Part shown: positions 1 to 12,400 of the stretch, in pieces
Layout of the letters: each line of letters opens with the position of its first letter
How positions within the stretch are numbered: position 1 is the stretch's first letter
From: Linanthus parryae
Lineage: Eukaryota > Streptophyta > Magnoliopsida > Ericales > Polemoniaceae
Direction: 5' to 3'
Length of the DNA: 64,000 bases
Assembly: GCA_023055425.1 (NCBI GenBank)
Contig: JALGPY010000007.1
Location: 19,044,001 to 19,108,000 of the forward strand
Notes under the pieces: model-generated
The model's input: the letters and a program-made list of their open reading frames with translations, nothing else
Database searches by the model: none
Told to the model about the DNA's origin: nothing
Position numbers and translations under genes: made by a program

Positions 1-480
1 ATCTGGACAATTTTCATCCCTATGGAAATGAAGTTGATATTAGGTAATGTTGACTTCATTTTCATATAATGAAGTTAAAATTAAATGGAAATGAAGCTCA
101 TCCAAACAAGAACAAGCAAGCAACAACAAGCAAGGAAGACAAGTGTTGACTTGTTTTTGCTTGGATGATCTTAGCTAAAGAGAGAGCTTTGAGTGTGGAG
201 TGGTGGAATTGTGTTGTGGGGATGACAGGGATGACAATAAATAGCAACGATCAATGTTATGGGGAATAAGGGGTTTTTTGTCTAACGTTCATCCACTCTC
301 AGAGTGGTTTTTGTATATTCCCAAACAATAGGGAGTTTTGTATATAATTCAAATTACGAGGGTGCAAAATGTTTTTAACCAAGAAAGAAAGAAAGAAAAA
401 GGGATCGGTGTGGTACGCGGTAGTAGGTGAATCTGATGATGTGGTGGTCTGCAGACACGTTCTCAACCAAACCAACCAAG
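1..480. other. Non-coding stretch with a possible MITE end
   Basis: No gene is visible. Bases 1-120 contain several inverted pieces of a sequence like TGAAGTCAACATTA and end near 107-117 with CTCATCCAAAC. That end resembles the terminus of the foldback element seen at 32811-32962, so this may be the right part of a related MITE cut by the window edge. The remainder is upstream sequence of the oxidoreductase gene, with a GAAA-rich run near 383-402. Confidence 0.3.
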
Positions 481-486
481 AAAACA

Positions 487-552
487 TATTTATAGACTCA
501 AATGCTCCTCGCTTGTTCTCTGCCGACATTCCCAATCCATAGACGCATCAAG
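487..552 (+). promoter_or_regulatory. Candidate TATA box and 5' UTR exon of the DsbA-like gene
   Basis: A TATTTATAG box lies at about 489-497. Roughly 55 bases later a good splice donor (AAG then GTTAGT) follows at about 553. The matching acceptor (CTGCAG) ends at 2516, ten bases before the start codon at 2527. This implies a short untranslated first exon and a 5' UTR intron of about 1.96 kb holding the LTR, LINE and MITE sequences listed below. It is inferred from motifs only. Confidence 0.35.
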
Positions 553-1164
553 GTTAGTTTTCTTCTTTTACCTTAACAATCATATGTAAAACTCTGTATT
601 TAGTTCATCTTTCAACACACGTTCTGATCGATCGCGGGTTTGGCTTGTTGTTGTCTCTGTTTAATTTCTGATGACAAAAGACAACAAAACCCATCTCCAG
701 AACGGTCTCCAATCCCTAATAATCTGCTGGGTATTCTCAAGAACCATGTTTACTGCTTATGCCCTAACTAAAAATGTCTTATTGCTTCAAACAAAGGTTG
801 AATTTCTTCTGGGTACAGAATTTGCAAATGAAGGTCCAGTTTTTAATGATTGCCAACCGGGTCAAATTAGTCTAATTGAGCAAAAGCTGAATCATTTTTT
901 TTAGCTGTTTGTACTAAACAATTTTGGTATCATATTTGTCTAGTTTTGTGTTTCTTAATGACAAATTAAAGTGAAACGATGGATTGACAGTTCTTATGTG
1001 ATTGTGGTTCTTCAAATTTACTTACAATTAGAATGAACCTGCGGCTCACTGGTTACTTAGAAAAGGTATCGGTATAGACATTATAGATGTTCTGTGCCTA
1101 CAAATAATGATGAATTTTGATTAAAGTATATGTTGCTCGCCAAGAAATTCTATGCATGATCATC

Positions 1165-1490
1165 TGATACGGGTCAACCGTATCATCAACGATATTATAT
1201 ATTTATTACTTAGTATTATTTGTTAGTTAGTTTATTTAATTAATTAGATTAATTAGTTGTTTATTTAATTAGTTAGTAGACCGGGCCGAGCCCGTTAGGT
1301 CGAACTGTCTAGGGTTCGGGATTAGTATTTTCTATTTAAGCAATTGTAATTTCAGTATTTTGATAATCAATGAAAAATATCAAAGTTTAAGAGTGTTTTG
1401 TGTTCTTGTTCGTGTGTGTGGAGACTTGATAGCGTCTAGAATTGCTATCACGTTAGGTAAACCCTAACAACCCGATACATTCGTGTATCA
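1165..1490 (+). mobile_element. Solo LTR (326 bp) with 5-bp TSD
   Basis: The element begins TGATACGGGTCAACCGTATC and ends GTGTATCA, so it has TG...CA ends. It is flanked by the perfect 5-bp direct repeat TCATC (1160-1164 and 1491-1495), the signature of LTR integration followed by LTR-LTR recombination. Related LTRs occur at 42021-42320, 43140-43455 and 51660-51993. They share the GATACGGGTCAAC start, an AT-rich TTAATTAATTA block, a GGGCC..CCCGT..GGTCGAAC motif and a TCTAGGGTT-like segment. It sits in the inferred 5' UTR intron of the DsbA-like gene. Confidence 0.85.
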
Positions 1491-1519
1491 TCATCATTCA
1501 TCAATGTTGAGATTTAGAA

Positions 1520-1880
1520 TGTGAGGTGTAACTACACTGATGCTTAGTTTCCCTGTCTATATGTTGTCTTCTATGCTCTTTCTAACTGTGTCATCGACCA
1601 TGTATCCTACATTTCCTAGTTATCCCACTCATCCACCTTAGCGTTTCCCATTTATGCTAAACTCGTTTCTTTATTATATGTTTCTCAATCACTGTTCCGT
1701 ACATATTCTTTTTGTACTTCTTACAACGGTTTTATAGAACTTACCTTTTAACCTAGCCAGGATCCTATGTTCACAACCCACCCCAATACCCCATATGCCT
1801 TCATCCGCTCCGCTTTCCAAGACTTTCCACATTAGCTCTCTGGGAACCCTATTATAAGCCTTTTCGAAGTATGAGAACAA
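1520..1880 (-). mobile_element. Decayed LINE reverse-transcriptase fragment
   Basis: On the minus strand, 1869-1812 encodes FEKAYNRVPRELMWKVLES. This matches the reverse-transcriptase block usually seen in plant LINEs as LEKAYDRVPRE-LW. Further along the same strand, about 1645-1610 reads LRWMSGITRK, like the C-terminal LRWM-G-TRK segment of such proteins. The sequence between is missing or scrambled and stops are frequent, so this is a short relic with an internal deletion. No TSD or poly(A) was found. Confidence 0.6.
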
Positions 1881-1900
1881 TAAATGGAGGTTTTTTAATA

Positions 1901-2298
1901 CCTCTGTCCCAAATTGAGTATCTTCCTTTCCTAATATGGATGTCCTAAAATGAGTTTCATACAATAACGATACTTACTTTTTCACTTTACTTCCCTCCAT
2001 ACCTTTTTGAAATAATCACTTTTTCACTTGCCAAGAAAAACATCACATACAACAAAGGACATTTTAGTAAATCTAGCAAGTCAAAAGCACATCCTTAATC
2101 TCCATGAAAAGTTCACCCATACACTCAATTTGGGAAGGAGGGAGTATTCTCTATGCTTCTTCTCTGGGAAGTGAAAAAGTAAGAATTCGGAAAAGGGCAT
2201 GGTGGGAACTGGGAAGTAATGTGAAAAGAAACTTTTTGCTAGGACACTTTGGGACTTCCATTTTAGAAAAGGAGGACACTCAAAATGGGAGGAGGGAG
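1901..2298. mobile_element. Stowaway-like MITE with ~50 bp terminal inverted repeats
   Basis: The left end (CTCTGTCCCAAATTGAGTAT...) and the reverse complement of the right end (CTCCCTCCTCCCATTTTGAG...) align over about 50 bases. TA dinucleotides lie at 1899-1900 and 2299-2300, the expected Tc1/mariner target duplication. A second, internal terminus of the same type (TTTGGGAAGGAGGGAGTA) sits at about 2128-2146, which suggests a nested or rearranged copy. It has no coding capacity. Confidence 0.65.
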
Positions 2299-2526
2299 TA
2301 GTGTTTTCTTGCATACTTCCCATTTGAAAACTGTGGTCTCCATATTCAGCGGAATTAAATCGTACTTTCTATCCGACAATTGGGAATTTGACTTAGTTGG
2401 TGTCATCCTCTTATAAGATTCTATTGTCTTGAAAATACCATCATTCTTTATTACTATTTCACTAAGGATAGTATTGTAAATGATTGTGTTGCTTTGTGAT
2501 ATAAGTATTGCTGCAGATATACATCC

Positions 2527-5048
2527 ATGGCTCAAACAGCTGGTAACAACGCTGACAAGAAGCTCATTCGAATTGATATAAGTTCCGACACCGTATGCCC
2601 ATGGTGTTTTGTGGGTAAAAGAAACCTGGACGAAGCTATCTCTTCGTCAAAAGATCAATTTGATTTTGAGGTACTACTTCGCGCCTAGTTCTTATTTATC
2701 TTCTATAGGTTGAGTTTGACATTCATCTTCTGATATACTACGAATATTGCTCTATTTAACAGGTCAGGTGGCACCCATATCTTCTTAATCCTGCCGCTCC
2801 TAAAGTGGGAGTTAACAAGAGAGAATTCTACCAACAGAAGTTTGGAATGCAATCAGAGCGCATTATTGGTCGGATGACTGATGTAATCCCTTTTTTTACT
2901 GATGCTAATCTACGGGAGGTGTGAATTCATTCTTTTTAGGTTAAGTAATGTGATAATTACTTCTCCTTGTTTCCAAACTTCAGGTTTTTAGAGGCCTTGG
3001 GCTGGAATACGACATCTCTGGTCTCACGTAAGTTGGCATATTAATCCGTTAAGGTTGTGGAGTGTGAGGATAGCTATTTTTGGAGATCACCAACAATGTT
3101 TTTCTGGATATGCAGGGGGAATAGTTTGGACAGCCACAGGCTTATATATTTTGCAGGCAAACAAGGGCTTGATAAACAACACGAACTGGTGGATGAACTC
3201 TGCCTCGGATACTTCACTCAGGGGAAGTACATAGGTGACAGGTCAGGGATGTTCTCAATCAACTTTGTCGTCTTCTATATCAACTCGTTGCATTATGTAA
3301 CATTTAGTATTTGACACTATGAAACTGTCGATTGCACATTCATAGTTAACTTCCTTATAAACCGACAAATGATTGCCTTAATTGGATATGATAATAATAC
3401 TATGATGATGATGGATGAATTTGCACGTCAGTGATTTATTGCCTCTGTAATAAACAATGAAAAGATCATGGTCGTGAAACCAATCAACAATCAATTAACC
3501 TGATAAGCAAACCATGCCCGAAAATAGATTTCCAGTATTCCGCAAACCAAGAGGGTTCCAGTATTTTGTTTGTTCCGAAATACCCTCAACAAATTAACAT
3601 TTTTACAAACCCGAAGAGTTGTGACTATTTAAATCAGAACTGTAATTTATATTAATTTTAATTGAGTTTTAAACCTCAATAGTTGTGATTATTCAGTTCG
3701 AGCGTTTCGAATACCCGAATAGTTGTGACTACTAAAATTGGAGTTAAATGTAATTTTTTCTAAGATCTGAATAGTTATTTGTACCTTTTCGAAGTGGTAT
3801 CTTCACTCAGTCTTGCCAACTCTGTCTTCCTCATTTTCTTCCAATATATATGTTGCTTTCTTTGGGGAATTCAACACTTATTTTCGAGACCACACCCTAT
3901 ATTAGTGGCTTCCACGAGCCTTCAGCGGACCGCACTGTCCGACTTAAGTGCATAAGGAAGCAATTTATCATTAGAGACATTTTTCCAGATCCATATGCAT
4001 CTTTGGGTTGGGCGGAGATATAAGCCTCACAGAAATCATGTGCATATCAATTATTGCTTTACATGTATTACATTTCCGTCTTCTTTTCCATACTGAGTAT
4101 CAAATATGAAGAAAAAATATCTTTTAAGTTTGTCGCAACAAATAAAGTGCCATGTACACTGCACATGCTAATACTAGTAATATTGATGCTGCTGATGATG
4201 AATGAATTTGCATGTCAGTGATTAATTGCCGTTGTAATGAAAAATTAAAAGATGATGGTTGTGAACCTAATCATTTAACTCCTGATAAGCAAACCTCCTA
4301 ATCTAATTTGAGTTACACAATCCAAAACACTTTTTTTTTTCATGTAAAATGTTCGTATTATTGGCCGAGGAGGAGCTCAAGTTCCTCACAAAAAATCATA
4401 GCTATCAATTAACACTAATTCATGAACAGGGAATTCCTTCTGGAATGTGCAAGAAAGGCCGGGGTGGAAGGAGCAGCAGAGTTTCTCGAGGACCCAAATA
4501 ATGGATTACAGGAGGTAGGTTCGTCTTGCATGATTTATATCCCTAATTTTGCAAATTGAAGGACCCGACTGCATTAAGATTAGGAGAATGGAAATGAGGC
4601 CAAGTGTGGGCGTGCAAAATTCTTTTCTTAGTAGCCAAATTAGGTTTTTGGCTAGAAGCTTGTTAAACAATCACTCATCTCCCCATTTACTGGAATGCAT
4701 CATTTGACTTTTAAAGATCAAAGTTCAAACTTGTATGTTTGATGTTTGAGGAAATATTAGAACTGTTTTCAAGTAGTTGTCCTGATTCAATTTGATCTGG
4801 TTAAATGAAGGTTAACGAGGAGCTCGAGAAATATTCAGAAGGCATCACCGGAGTTCCATATTACCGGGTTGGTGTTGCAAACATCACATACGATACTTTC
4901 CGTTAAATTTGTAATCCTAGTGTGGGAATTAGTAAATTTGCTTATGGTTGGTGTTTGTTTGCAGATAAATGGGAAGATAATCAGCGGTGGCCAACCCCCT
5001 CATGTTTTCCTGCGAGCTTTTCAATCAGCATCAGACGCACGTGCTTAG
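2527..5048 (+). CDS. DsbA-like thioredoxin-fold oxidoreductase (FrnE-type)
   Basis: Seven exons join in frame: 2527-2670, 2763-2882, 2984-3027, 3116-3241, 4430-4514, 4811-4867 and 4965-5048, all GT-AG, giving 219 aa. After a charged start, residues 13-30 read LIRIDISSDTVCPWCFVG. The CPWC pair (Cys24, Cys27) is the redox motif of the DsbA/FrnE branch of thioredoxin folds, related to 2-hydroxychromene-2-carboxylate isomerases. Other family signs are RWHPYLLNP, DSHRLIYFAGKQG, the cis-proline block GITGVPYYRINGK and GGQPPHVFLRAF. Known relatives are cytosolic disulfide-type oxidoreductases of unclear substrate. There is no signal peptide or membrane segment. Length fits the family (about 215-220 aa). 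As I recall, the Arabidopsis counterpart is At5g38900. The ATG at 2527 is the first in the exon and follows a plausible acceptor. Substrate and physiological role are not deducible here. Confidence 0.9.
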
Positions 5049-6424
5049 GGATGGTGCGGCAACCTCTATGAGTCCTTAATAAGACGCTCTTCATCATGGA
5101 GTCAAAAACTCAATACGTATATTGGTTGTGTGCAAACTGTGCCCTGAACATTTTGTAACAAGAAAACACCGTGTGATATTGTATTCGAATTCTTTGTTTG
5201 ATTGCATCGTATAGAGACCAGGTTTTCGCAGATGCTAGACTCAAGTGATACTGTTTGCAATAATTTCCATTTGGTTATCATCTGTGTAAAGAGATTGCCT
5301 GTTTCCAGCATCAAAACTAGAGTTATCAGCCTGCTTTCAATCAGGTAATTTCAGGGTAAAAATTAACACTCTTGATGCTCCTGGCACGGTCTGGGCTCCT
5401 GGTAATTTCAGGAGCTATCAGCCTGCTCTCAATCAGGTAATTTCAGGGTAATGTCCACCTGTCTGGGCTCCTGGCACGATCTTCAAGCATGTCCACCCGT
5501 CTCGGCTCTTGGCAGACTTCAGCGACTCTGGATCACCAAGTGTAACTTTCTTGGAGCATCTTTTGTTATCTCCTTGTCACGGGGCTTCAGGCATGTGGCT
5601 TAAAACAAGTTGATGGTGAATCTTGGTTTCTTTTGGACGCCATGTAAGATCCTGAGCTAGTCTTTGCCTGTTGAAATGTCTACTTACCGATGCCCTAGTG
5701 CCTTATGAAAAGTCCACTTGCGAATGCTTAAATCGATTCCTAGGCATGTGAATTGTTGGTTAGCCTCCGAATTTGGACTAGGTTGACCTATCAACGTGAC
5801 TATATGCATCAATAGACATGGTCTGAACAATAAAGTTTCACCAAAACAGAGAAATGATTCGTGGGTACATCTCATGTCAGAGCGTCTACAGTAGGTTATG
5901 CAAAGTTTTGACAAATTGTCGTATATAAGATGGTAAACTCTAATAGCATACACATGTTGACAAACAAAACACAAAACAGGTAAAACCAAACTTGAATAAC
6001 ATAGCATAGACATCTTGACAAACAAAACACAAGACATGCATGGCTATGACACTGGGCACATAAACACCTGGGTGCCTTGCTGTGGATGTCGCTTTCAGAA
6101 TGGACTATTAAGTACTGATTACGATTCTCGTTTTCAGATTCAATGAGAATAAGTACTCAAACGTGGGATTGTATATGTTGTTTACATTTTCAGTCAATTG
6201 CACTGAACCAGAAAGGATCTACAGTAGTCCAAACAGGTTTTCCCCCAATGAAATGGAAGACTAAGCGTGTGAAGTGAAGTTACACAGCAACTTGGAATGT
6301 CTTCATATAGTGAGCCATCCACAATATTCACAGGGGGTTTTTATACAGTCAGTACTTCAGACTTCATTGGCCAGTGTCACTCCATTCACAACAGGGACCT
6401 GCGCTTGGTAGTTTCACTTGCGGA
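5049..6424. other. Convergent 3' UTR / intergenic region with short duplications
   Basis: This stretch lies between the convergent stop codons of the DsbA-like gene (5048, +) and the RING gene (6425, -), so it must hold both 3' UTRs. A 35-bp segment beginning TATCAGCCTGCT occurs twice (about 5324-5358 and 5416-5450, one mismatch), and the phrase CTGGGCTCCTGG recurs between 5387 and 5473. I see no additional protein-coding gene; the open frames near 5100-6037 lack recognisable features. Confidence 0.6.
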
Positions 6425-9400
6425 TTAAGGCGTCTCATTGAAAGACATCTCCTGAAACCAATAGAGGAAACCATAAATATTAGTCAAAACAACACAGATA
6501 AATCCAAACTCCATGTGAACCGAGTCATTTTATCAAAGAACATAACCTAATATTCTCACTTTAGTCTACGTAAAGAAAAATCCACATGAAACGAGTCACC
6601 ATTAGATCTATTAGCGTTTAGTCTACCCTCAGACCGGATTCGACTCTTCCAGTAATAACCAATGGTGGTTAACGGCTTGACGAATCCTGTCTTTTAGCTC
6701 TGGCCCACACCAACTTTCTTAACCTGTTTTTACTGTTGAGCAAATAATAATTTCAGAAAGGCCTATGGCGAGTATATTGCTGCAACCCCTCACAAACTTC
6801 ACAATTTTCTCAACTGGTGTCACCATTGCAGGTCTCTCGATCTATGAAATAAATATATATGCTGTTCCTACACCTTACACACTCACTTCAAGAAAGATAT
6901 CGACCGAATGGAATGTTACTGAAATCATGGCAAAAACAGCTGGAGAGAACGTAAGATAGAAAATGAGCAAGACAAAACTTACAGTGAGACTGACTATCAC
7001 GTCTCCTACTTTAGGGCTTATATAATACAAAAGAATCTTCCAGATCCTTTTTGTTTAAGGCTACCCCTCTAAATAGGAAAGAGGGGGAAAGCAACTGATA
7101 TTTGACCTTATGCTGAGGTCTTCTTGAAAGTGGTAACAGCTGCCTTGATACTCGGTTAATAGTGGTCATTCCAAAACTTTGCTTAGTTAGAAGATGTGTG
7201 AAATCTCAAGTCTTAGCAAGCCAAGAGAAACTTCCCGAACAAACCAGAACCTTGCAGATGAAAAGGTGATTCTATACCGAGTTCACAAACATAACAAAGT
7301 GAGAAAATAAAATGGAGGAAACCTGCCTGCCCTAGGAGTGCATGGCAAGTAGGAGATTTTACACGAGACTGAAGGGGTTGAGAGGACTGCCTATACAGGG
7401 GCGGATCCAGGATTTTATCTCAGTGGGGGCTAAATCTTTAAACAAGAATATTTTGATAAATAAACCTAAATAGTGGGGTTTATTGCTTGATTTCAGTGGG
7501 GGCTAAAACGGATTTAATAAACAAAATATAGGTAAAAATTGTAATTTCAAAGACTATAGCCCCCACAATGCTTCACTTGGATCCGCCACTGTGCCTATAT
7601 ATATATATATATCTAGATTGCTTGCTTGGGCTACATCCACAGCTTATTTTTTCCTATGACCATTATTAGACAAAAGAAGGCTGCAGCCCATTTCCAGGAA
7701 GCCCAATCCACTATCATTGATGAAGAAGCCCAAAGATCAAAGCCCACATCATAATTCGGCCCTTCTCTTTAGAAGGATCCAGAAGGACTATTTTGTTTAT
7801 CTCTGCAAACCCTAAGGGTCTCTATGCAATTACTTCTAGGGTTCCGAACGGTTCAATATCTGACCGTTCGGCTCATATTGTATATAAGCTTTTGATTCGT
7901 GAATGGAATAGATGAGACAGCTGTTTATTTCTTCTTCTTCTTCGTCTCCGTTATCTTCTTCCTCTAACCTGTATGATGCAGTAAGAGGAAGGGGAACATG
8001 AAAAAGGCTCAATAGATAGGTGGTCTTGGGTCTACCTAGAAGACTTCCTTGGAGATGGCATCCACTGGATCAGAACTCAGAAATGAAACAGAATGTTACT
8101 AGAGGTACTACATAAGACTCTGGCCATTTGGGTGGTCGTAAGCTATGTAGCACGAGTGAGGGTGCGGTGCGGGTGCTGGTTCGGGAACTGGGTGCGGGTG
8201 CGACAAATTCCCACAAATCAAGGGTGCGGGTGCGGCGGGGGTGCGGCCACATTATTTAGATTTTTATCTGATATTATTAGTGATACAATCATATTACAAT
8301 CGAACAGAAATTCATACAGACATTCAAAGATACAAGGTTACTATATCAATAGTATCATCTCTTCATATCGTTGTTTTTAGCTTTGGAGAGATGAGTAATC
8401 TAAGGGTTAAAAATGTTCGCATAGATGCACGTTTCTTTGTTAAATTCTAGTTGTACTTGGAAGACCTCTCAACTAAAACTTTCAAAAATGACCCTGCCTT
8501 ATCCACAAAGCACCCACAAAGCCCCCGAGCACATACGAAGCACCCAGAAGCACCCGGTGCTGGTGCGCGACCAATCAGAAGCACCCGTGCAACATAGGTA
8601 GTAAGGTATGCAAGACAAACCGTTCCCCGGTCTACTAAATGATACTTGGCCTCATCTCCATCCCAACCCACCAAAATCTAGCTGAATTTTCTCCAACAGC
8701 TTAGCCACCGAGATTGGCATCACGAAGAGAGACATAAAATAGGTTGGAAGACTAGATAAAATACTCTTACTAAGCATAAGCCCGACACCCTTTGAAGGGT
8801 ATTGCCTTCCCCAACCACCCAATCTGAATTGATATCATTCTATGATCTGATCCTGCACCTTATTGCCGTTATATTTTGCCCCTAACAGAAACCCTAAATA
8901 CCTTTTAGGCAACCGATATACCTTGCTGCAAACCCGTCACTTCTAGGCACATCCCAATTGAAATCCCCTCAGACTTACCCAAATTAACCTTCAATCCAGA
9001 AATCCAGAACACCCAAAAGACAGCCAAGCAACTCACTTTCGCCTCTAGAAAAACCGAAGTATCACCCGCAAAGGGTAAATGGAAATCTGGATAAGAGATT
9101 ACCCTCCTGACTGACTCGAAAGCCCCTCAAGAAACCTCCATCCAACACTCTCTCTAACATCCTACTAAGCCTCTTTATCGATGGTAGAAAAAACAAGGAT
9201 GAAGGAGGATCCCCATCTCAGACCACGCAAAGGTTGAAATACAACCTTAAGGAATCCCATTCACAGGGATAGAAAGCTTCACTGTAGCAATACAAGATTG
9301 GATGCAAGTGCAACCCTAAACCCACCACTTGCTAAAACCCATCCTTTCAAGAAGATACAGCAGAAAAATGTCAATTCATGTGATTGTAAGCCTTCTCAAT

Positions 9401-12400
9401 ATCCAACTTGCAAAGCACTCCCAACTCACCTCCCTTTAACTTATGACCGAAACACTCATTCGCCACAAAAACTGTTTCCAAAATCTGTCTGCCTGCTACA
9501 AAGTTTTATGGGACAAAGATACAAGAGAGAGTGAAGCTCGCTTTAATCTGAACGCTAGCGCCTGGGACAAAATGTTAAACGATCCATTTAGACATAACCT
9601 CGTCTCGGACCTCCCAGTGAGATATAACTATTGAATCATCGACATAACCTCTGACCTACCACATCCCAATTAATGCCGAGTCACCCACCTCAACTCGGGC
9701 AACAAAGTTCGACCTTTTGCGAGTATTAGCTAGATGACGACAGAATTAGGAGTACAGATTTCCCTCCTCAACAACAAAGCACTAGATATGTCTCCAACTA
9801 ATTAACAGATTCTAGACTCGCTATATGAGCGAACTCTCCCATCAAAAAAGCGCCTTGTCCATCTCACCCTCACAGAGCACCTCTGCTTTTCCCCTATCCA
9901 ACAAAGCCAAGTCTGCAAGAAATTTAGCCTCGTAACATTCAACTCAAGAAACTCTTCATTATTCCACCTCTTGATATCCTGGACAAAACATGACTCCCCA
10001 TACCCATGGATCCCATGACCCTCCCACCAATTTTTAAGACGGTCTTTAAAGCCTTCAACCTGCAACCACATATTCTCAAAACAGAAAGCAGTTGCTCCCT
10101 TCCAAATACCCCCCCTGAGTCAAGCAGAATAGGACAATGAATAGAAATAGAATGAGGAAGAACTGACTGACCTACGCGTGTACACCTAGCCTCCCAATAT
10201 GCTGACATGAGAAACTTATCTAAACTCGACTAACGCTCACCCGCAAACCACGCAAAGTAAAAGTTAAAACCCCACCAGTTAGGGAATATCCACAAGACTT
10301 CAACCATCAATGCGGTTGGAATAGTCATGCATGACAGCAGCATACCCCTCACCCCTAGCAGCTCAGAAGGATACCTAACCACACAGACGTCTCCTCGCAC
10401 ACACCACGCACGGACTGTACCTCAGAGAAAGCCCACAAAATCCCATCATCCACGCCGTTGAAAAGACTCGCGAAGAAAACTCGCCCACTTCCCCCTCTAC
10501 TTCTACACTTAACTACAGACTCTACACGTTCACCTTTTATGTGATCAACTATTTCCTGAAACAGGCGAGCAGACCTAGCCTTGAAACCCTCACAGGACAC
10601 CTCTAAGAACTTTCTCAACCCTTTAAACCATCCTCTCATCCAAGTAGATGCATCCGTCAACAATGGCTCCTCCGCATCCTCTTCCTCCAGGGGCTCTACA
10701 ATGATACCATGTTGAGTACATATGCCTGGTGTAGTCAATGAAGTGGAAACTGCCTGATCATTCTATAAGTAACTTCTGGCAGACAGCATTTACTGGGCAG
10801 TTCTGGTAATGGTATGTAATATAAGGGTGGTCTTCCTGTATTTGTAAGCACCGGTTTGAGAAGGCAGATAACATTTTGTGGACTGATCAAATAAATCCAG
10901 CAGCCATGGCCGTGATCTGAGCTTTATTTTGGGAGATGTAGTTGACTGGCTGCGACTGTAGCACTTCCATGGTTATACATTGATTTCTTGGAGATTGGCA
11001 AGACGCAATACTAGGTCCTGTGCTTGTTGTGGTTTATTTGGAGGAATAAGGAACCAAGGACAAATAAAGGAAATTGAAGAAAACATTATTTGGATTAAGA
11101 ATGTATTAGGGATCATACATAAAGGTATTCACTGCCAGTCTCATATATATCATAGACTACATTTATGGCCCTTACTATGTTATTTTTGTACGCCTTGAGT
11201 TTTGATTAGGCCTTCTTTAGGATGGTTTCACACAACAATCTTTGAGCATTTGGTCATACTTCCTTGATAATTATCTACCCTTATAGGGGGTACTACTTTC
11301 TTAAACATGTTTAGAGAAAGAAGAAGCAATGAAAAATGTTTCTAAGTTTCATCATTAATATTATTTCTACTGTGGCTTTGTTGGGTAAACCAAAATCATG
11401 TTTGTTTAATTTTTAGATTAATGTTGTTTGGCAATTGTCAATTTGTCAGGTTTCTTATTTTGCTTTTTGGTTATTTTATTGTATTTATGTTTTGTGATTT
11501 CCCTCTCTCCTATCTGTCCTCCATTTCTCTCTCCTCCTTCCTTTGACTCTTCTATGTACAGATCGGACCCGAAGAAAGAAAGAAAAAAAAAAACCCAAAA
11601 AGCTCACATGCCCAAACAAGGGCTATAACTCTTGCCGCAGATTCTAAGTCCCCAACTCTTGCCCAATTGACATTTTATAATCATCAACTCTCAGGACAAA
11701 CCATGCAGAGCCTCGTTCAACGAAAGATAAAAGAGAATCGAAGGTCCATTGCATTCGCTGCTTACAAGCTAACAAACACAAGAGTACATTCCCATAATTT
11801 TAATCTCCTCCAATAGTTACTCTACCATATAGGCGCGGTTAGGACGTATAGAGAAACAGAAATGGAGAGAGGCTTTAGATGGCACTTGTCAACAAAATTT
11901 CCATCATCTCGGGATATAACCTAGCTTGTATTAATAGTTAACTGACACAAAAGGGAGACATTCTCATAAAGTTGGACAGATTTGATTTGACCAGACGGTT
12001 TACCGTATTTTCCGGCTGCAAGACTGAAAGCAATAGGCAATTGCAGTTGGCCTAATATAATATTGATAAATAACTTTCAATCAAGTGAAAGAAATTAATC
12101 ATGCAAACCAAAGAATCCCTACCGTGCCACAAACTGGACAGTTATCACTTCTCTCCATCCACTCATAGATGCAACCAAGATGGAAGTGATGAGAGCACTT
12201 TGTAATTATCTTCGGGTTTTCTGAATTGTATTCTGCAAAATATGTGATGATAACTGTTAGTATGTGGTCTTACAATAGTCCAAACATGGAAATAGAAACA
12301 AATCATAAGAGGGAAATAAAGAAAAAAAGTCATGCAAAAGCTCAATTTTCTAAGTTCATCTAAAATCCGCAGACTCGCAAGTTGGGTACTAACTTTTATT

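Noticed and set aside
299..535. Minus-strand open frame of 78 codons near the window start
   Set aside because: It overlaps the inferred leader of the DsbA-like gene, includes a run from GAAAGAAAG repeats and has no domain or splice support.
11900..12035. Alternative last exons for the RING gene (after TTGCAG at about 12021 or CTAG at about 11927, minus strand)
   Set aside because: In the phase required they give tails unlike the family, whereas the 6451-6425 exon gives the expected short [12 protein letters not shown] end.
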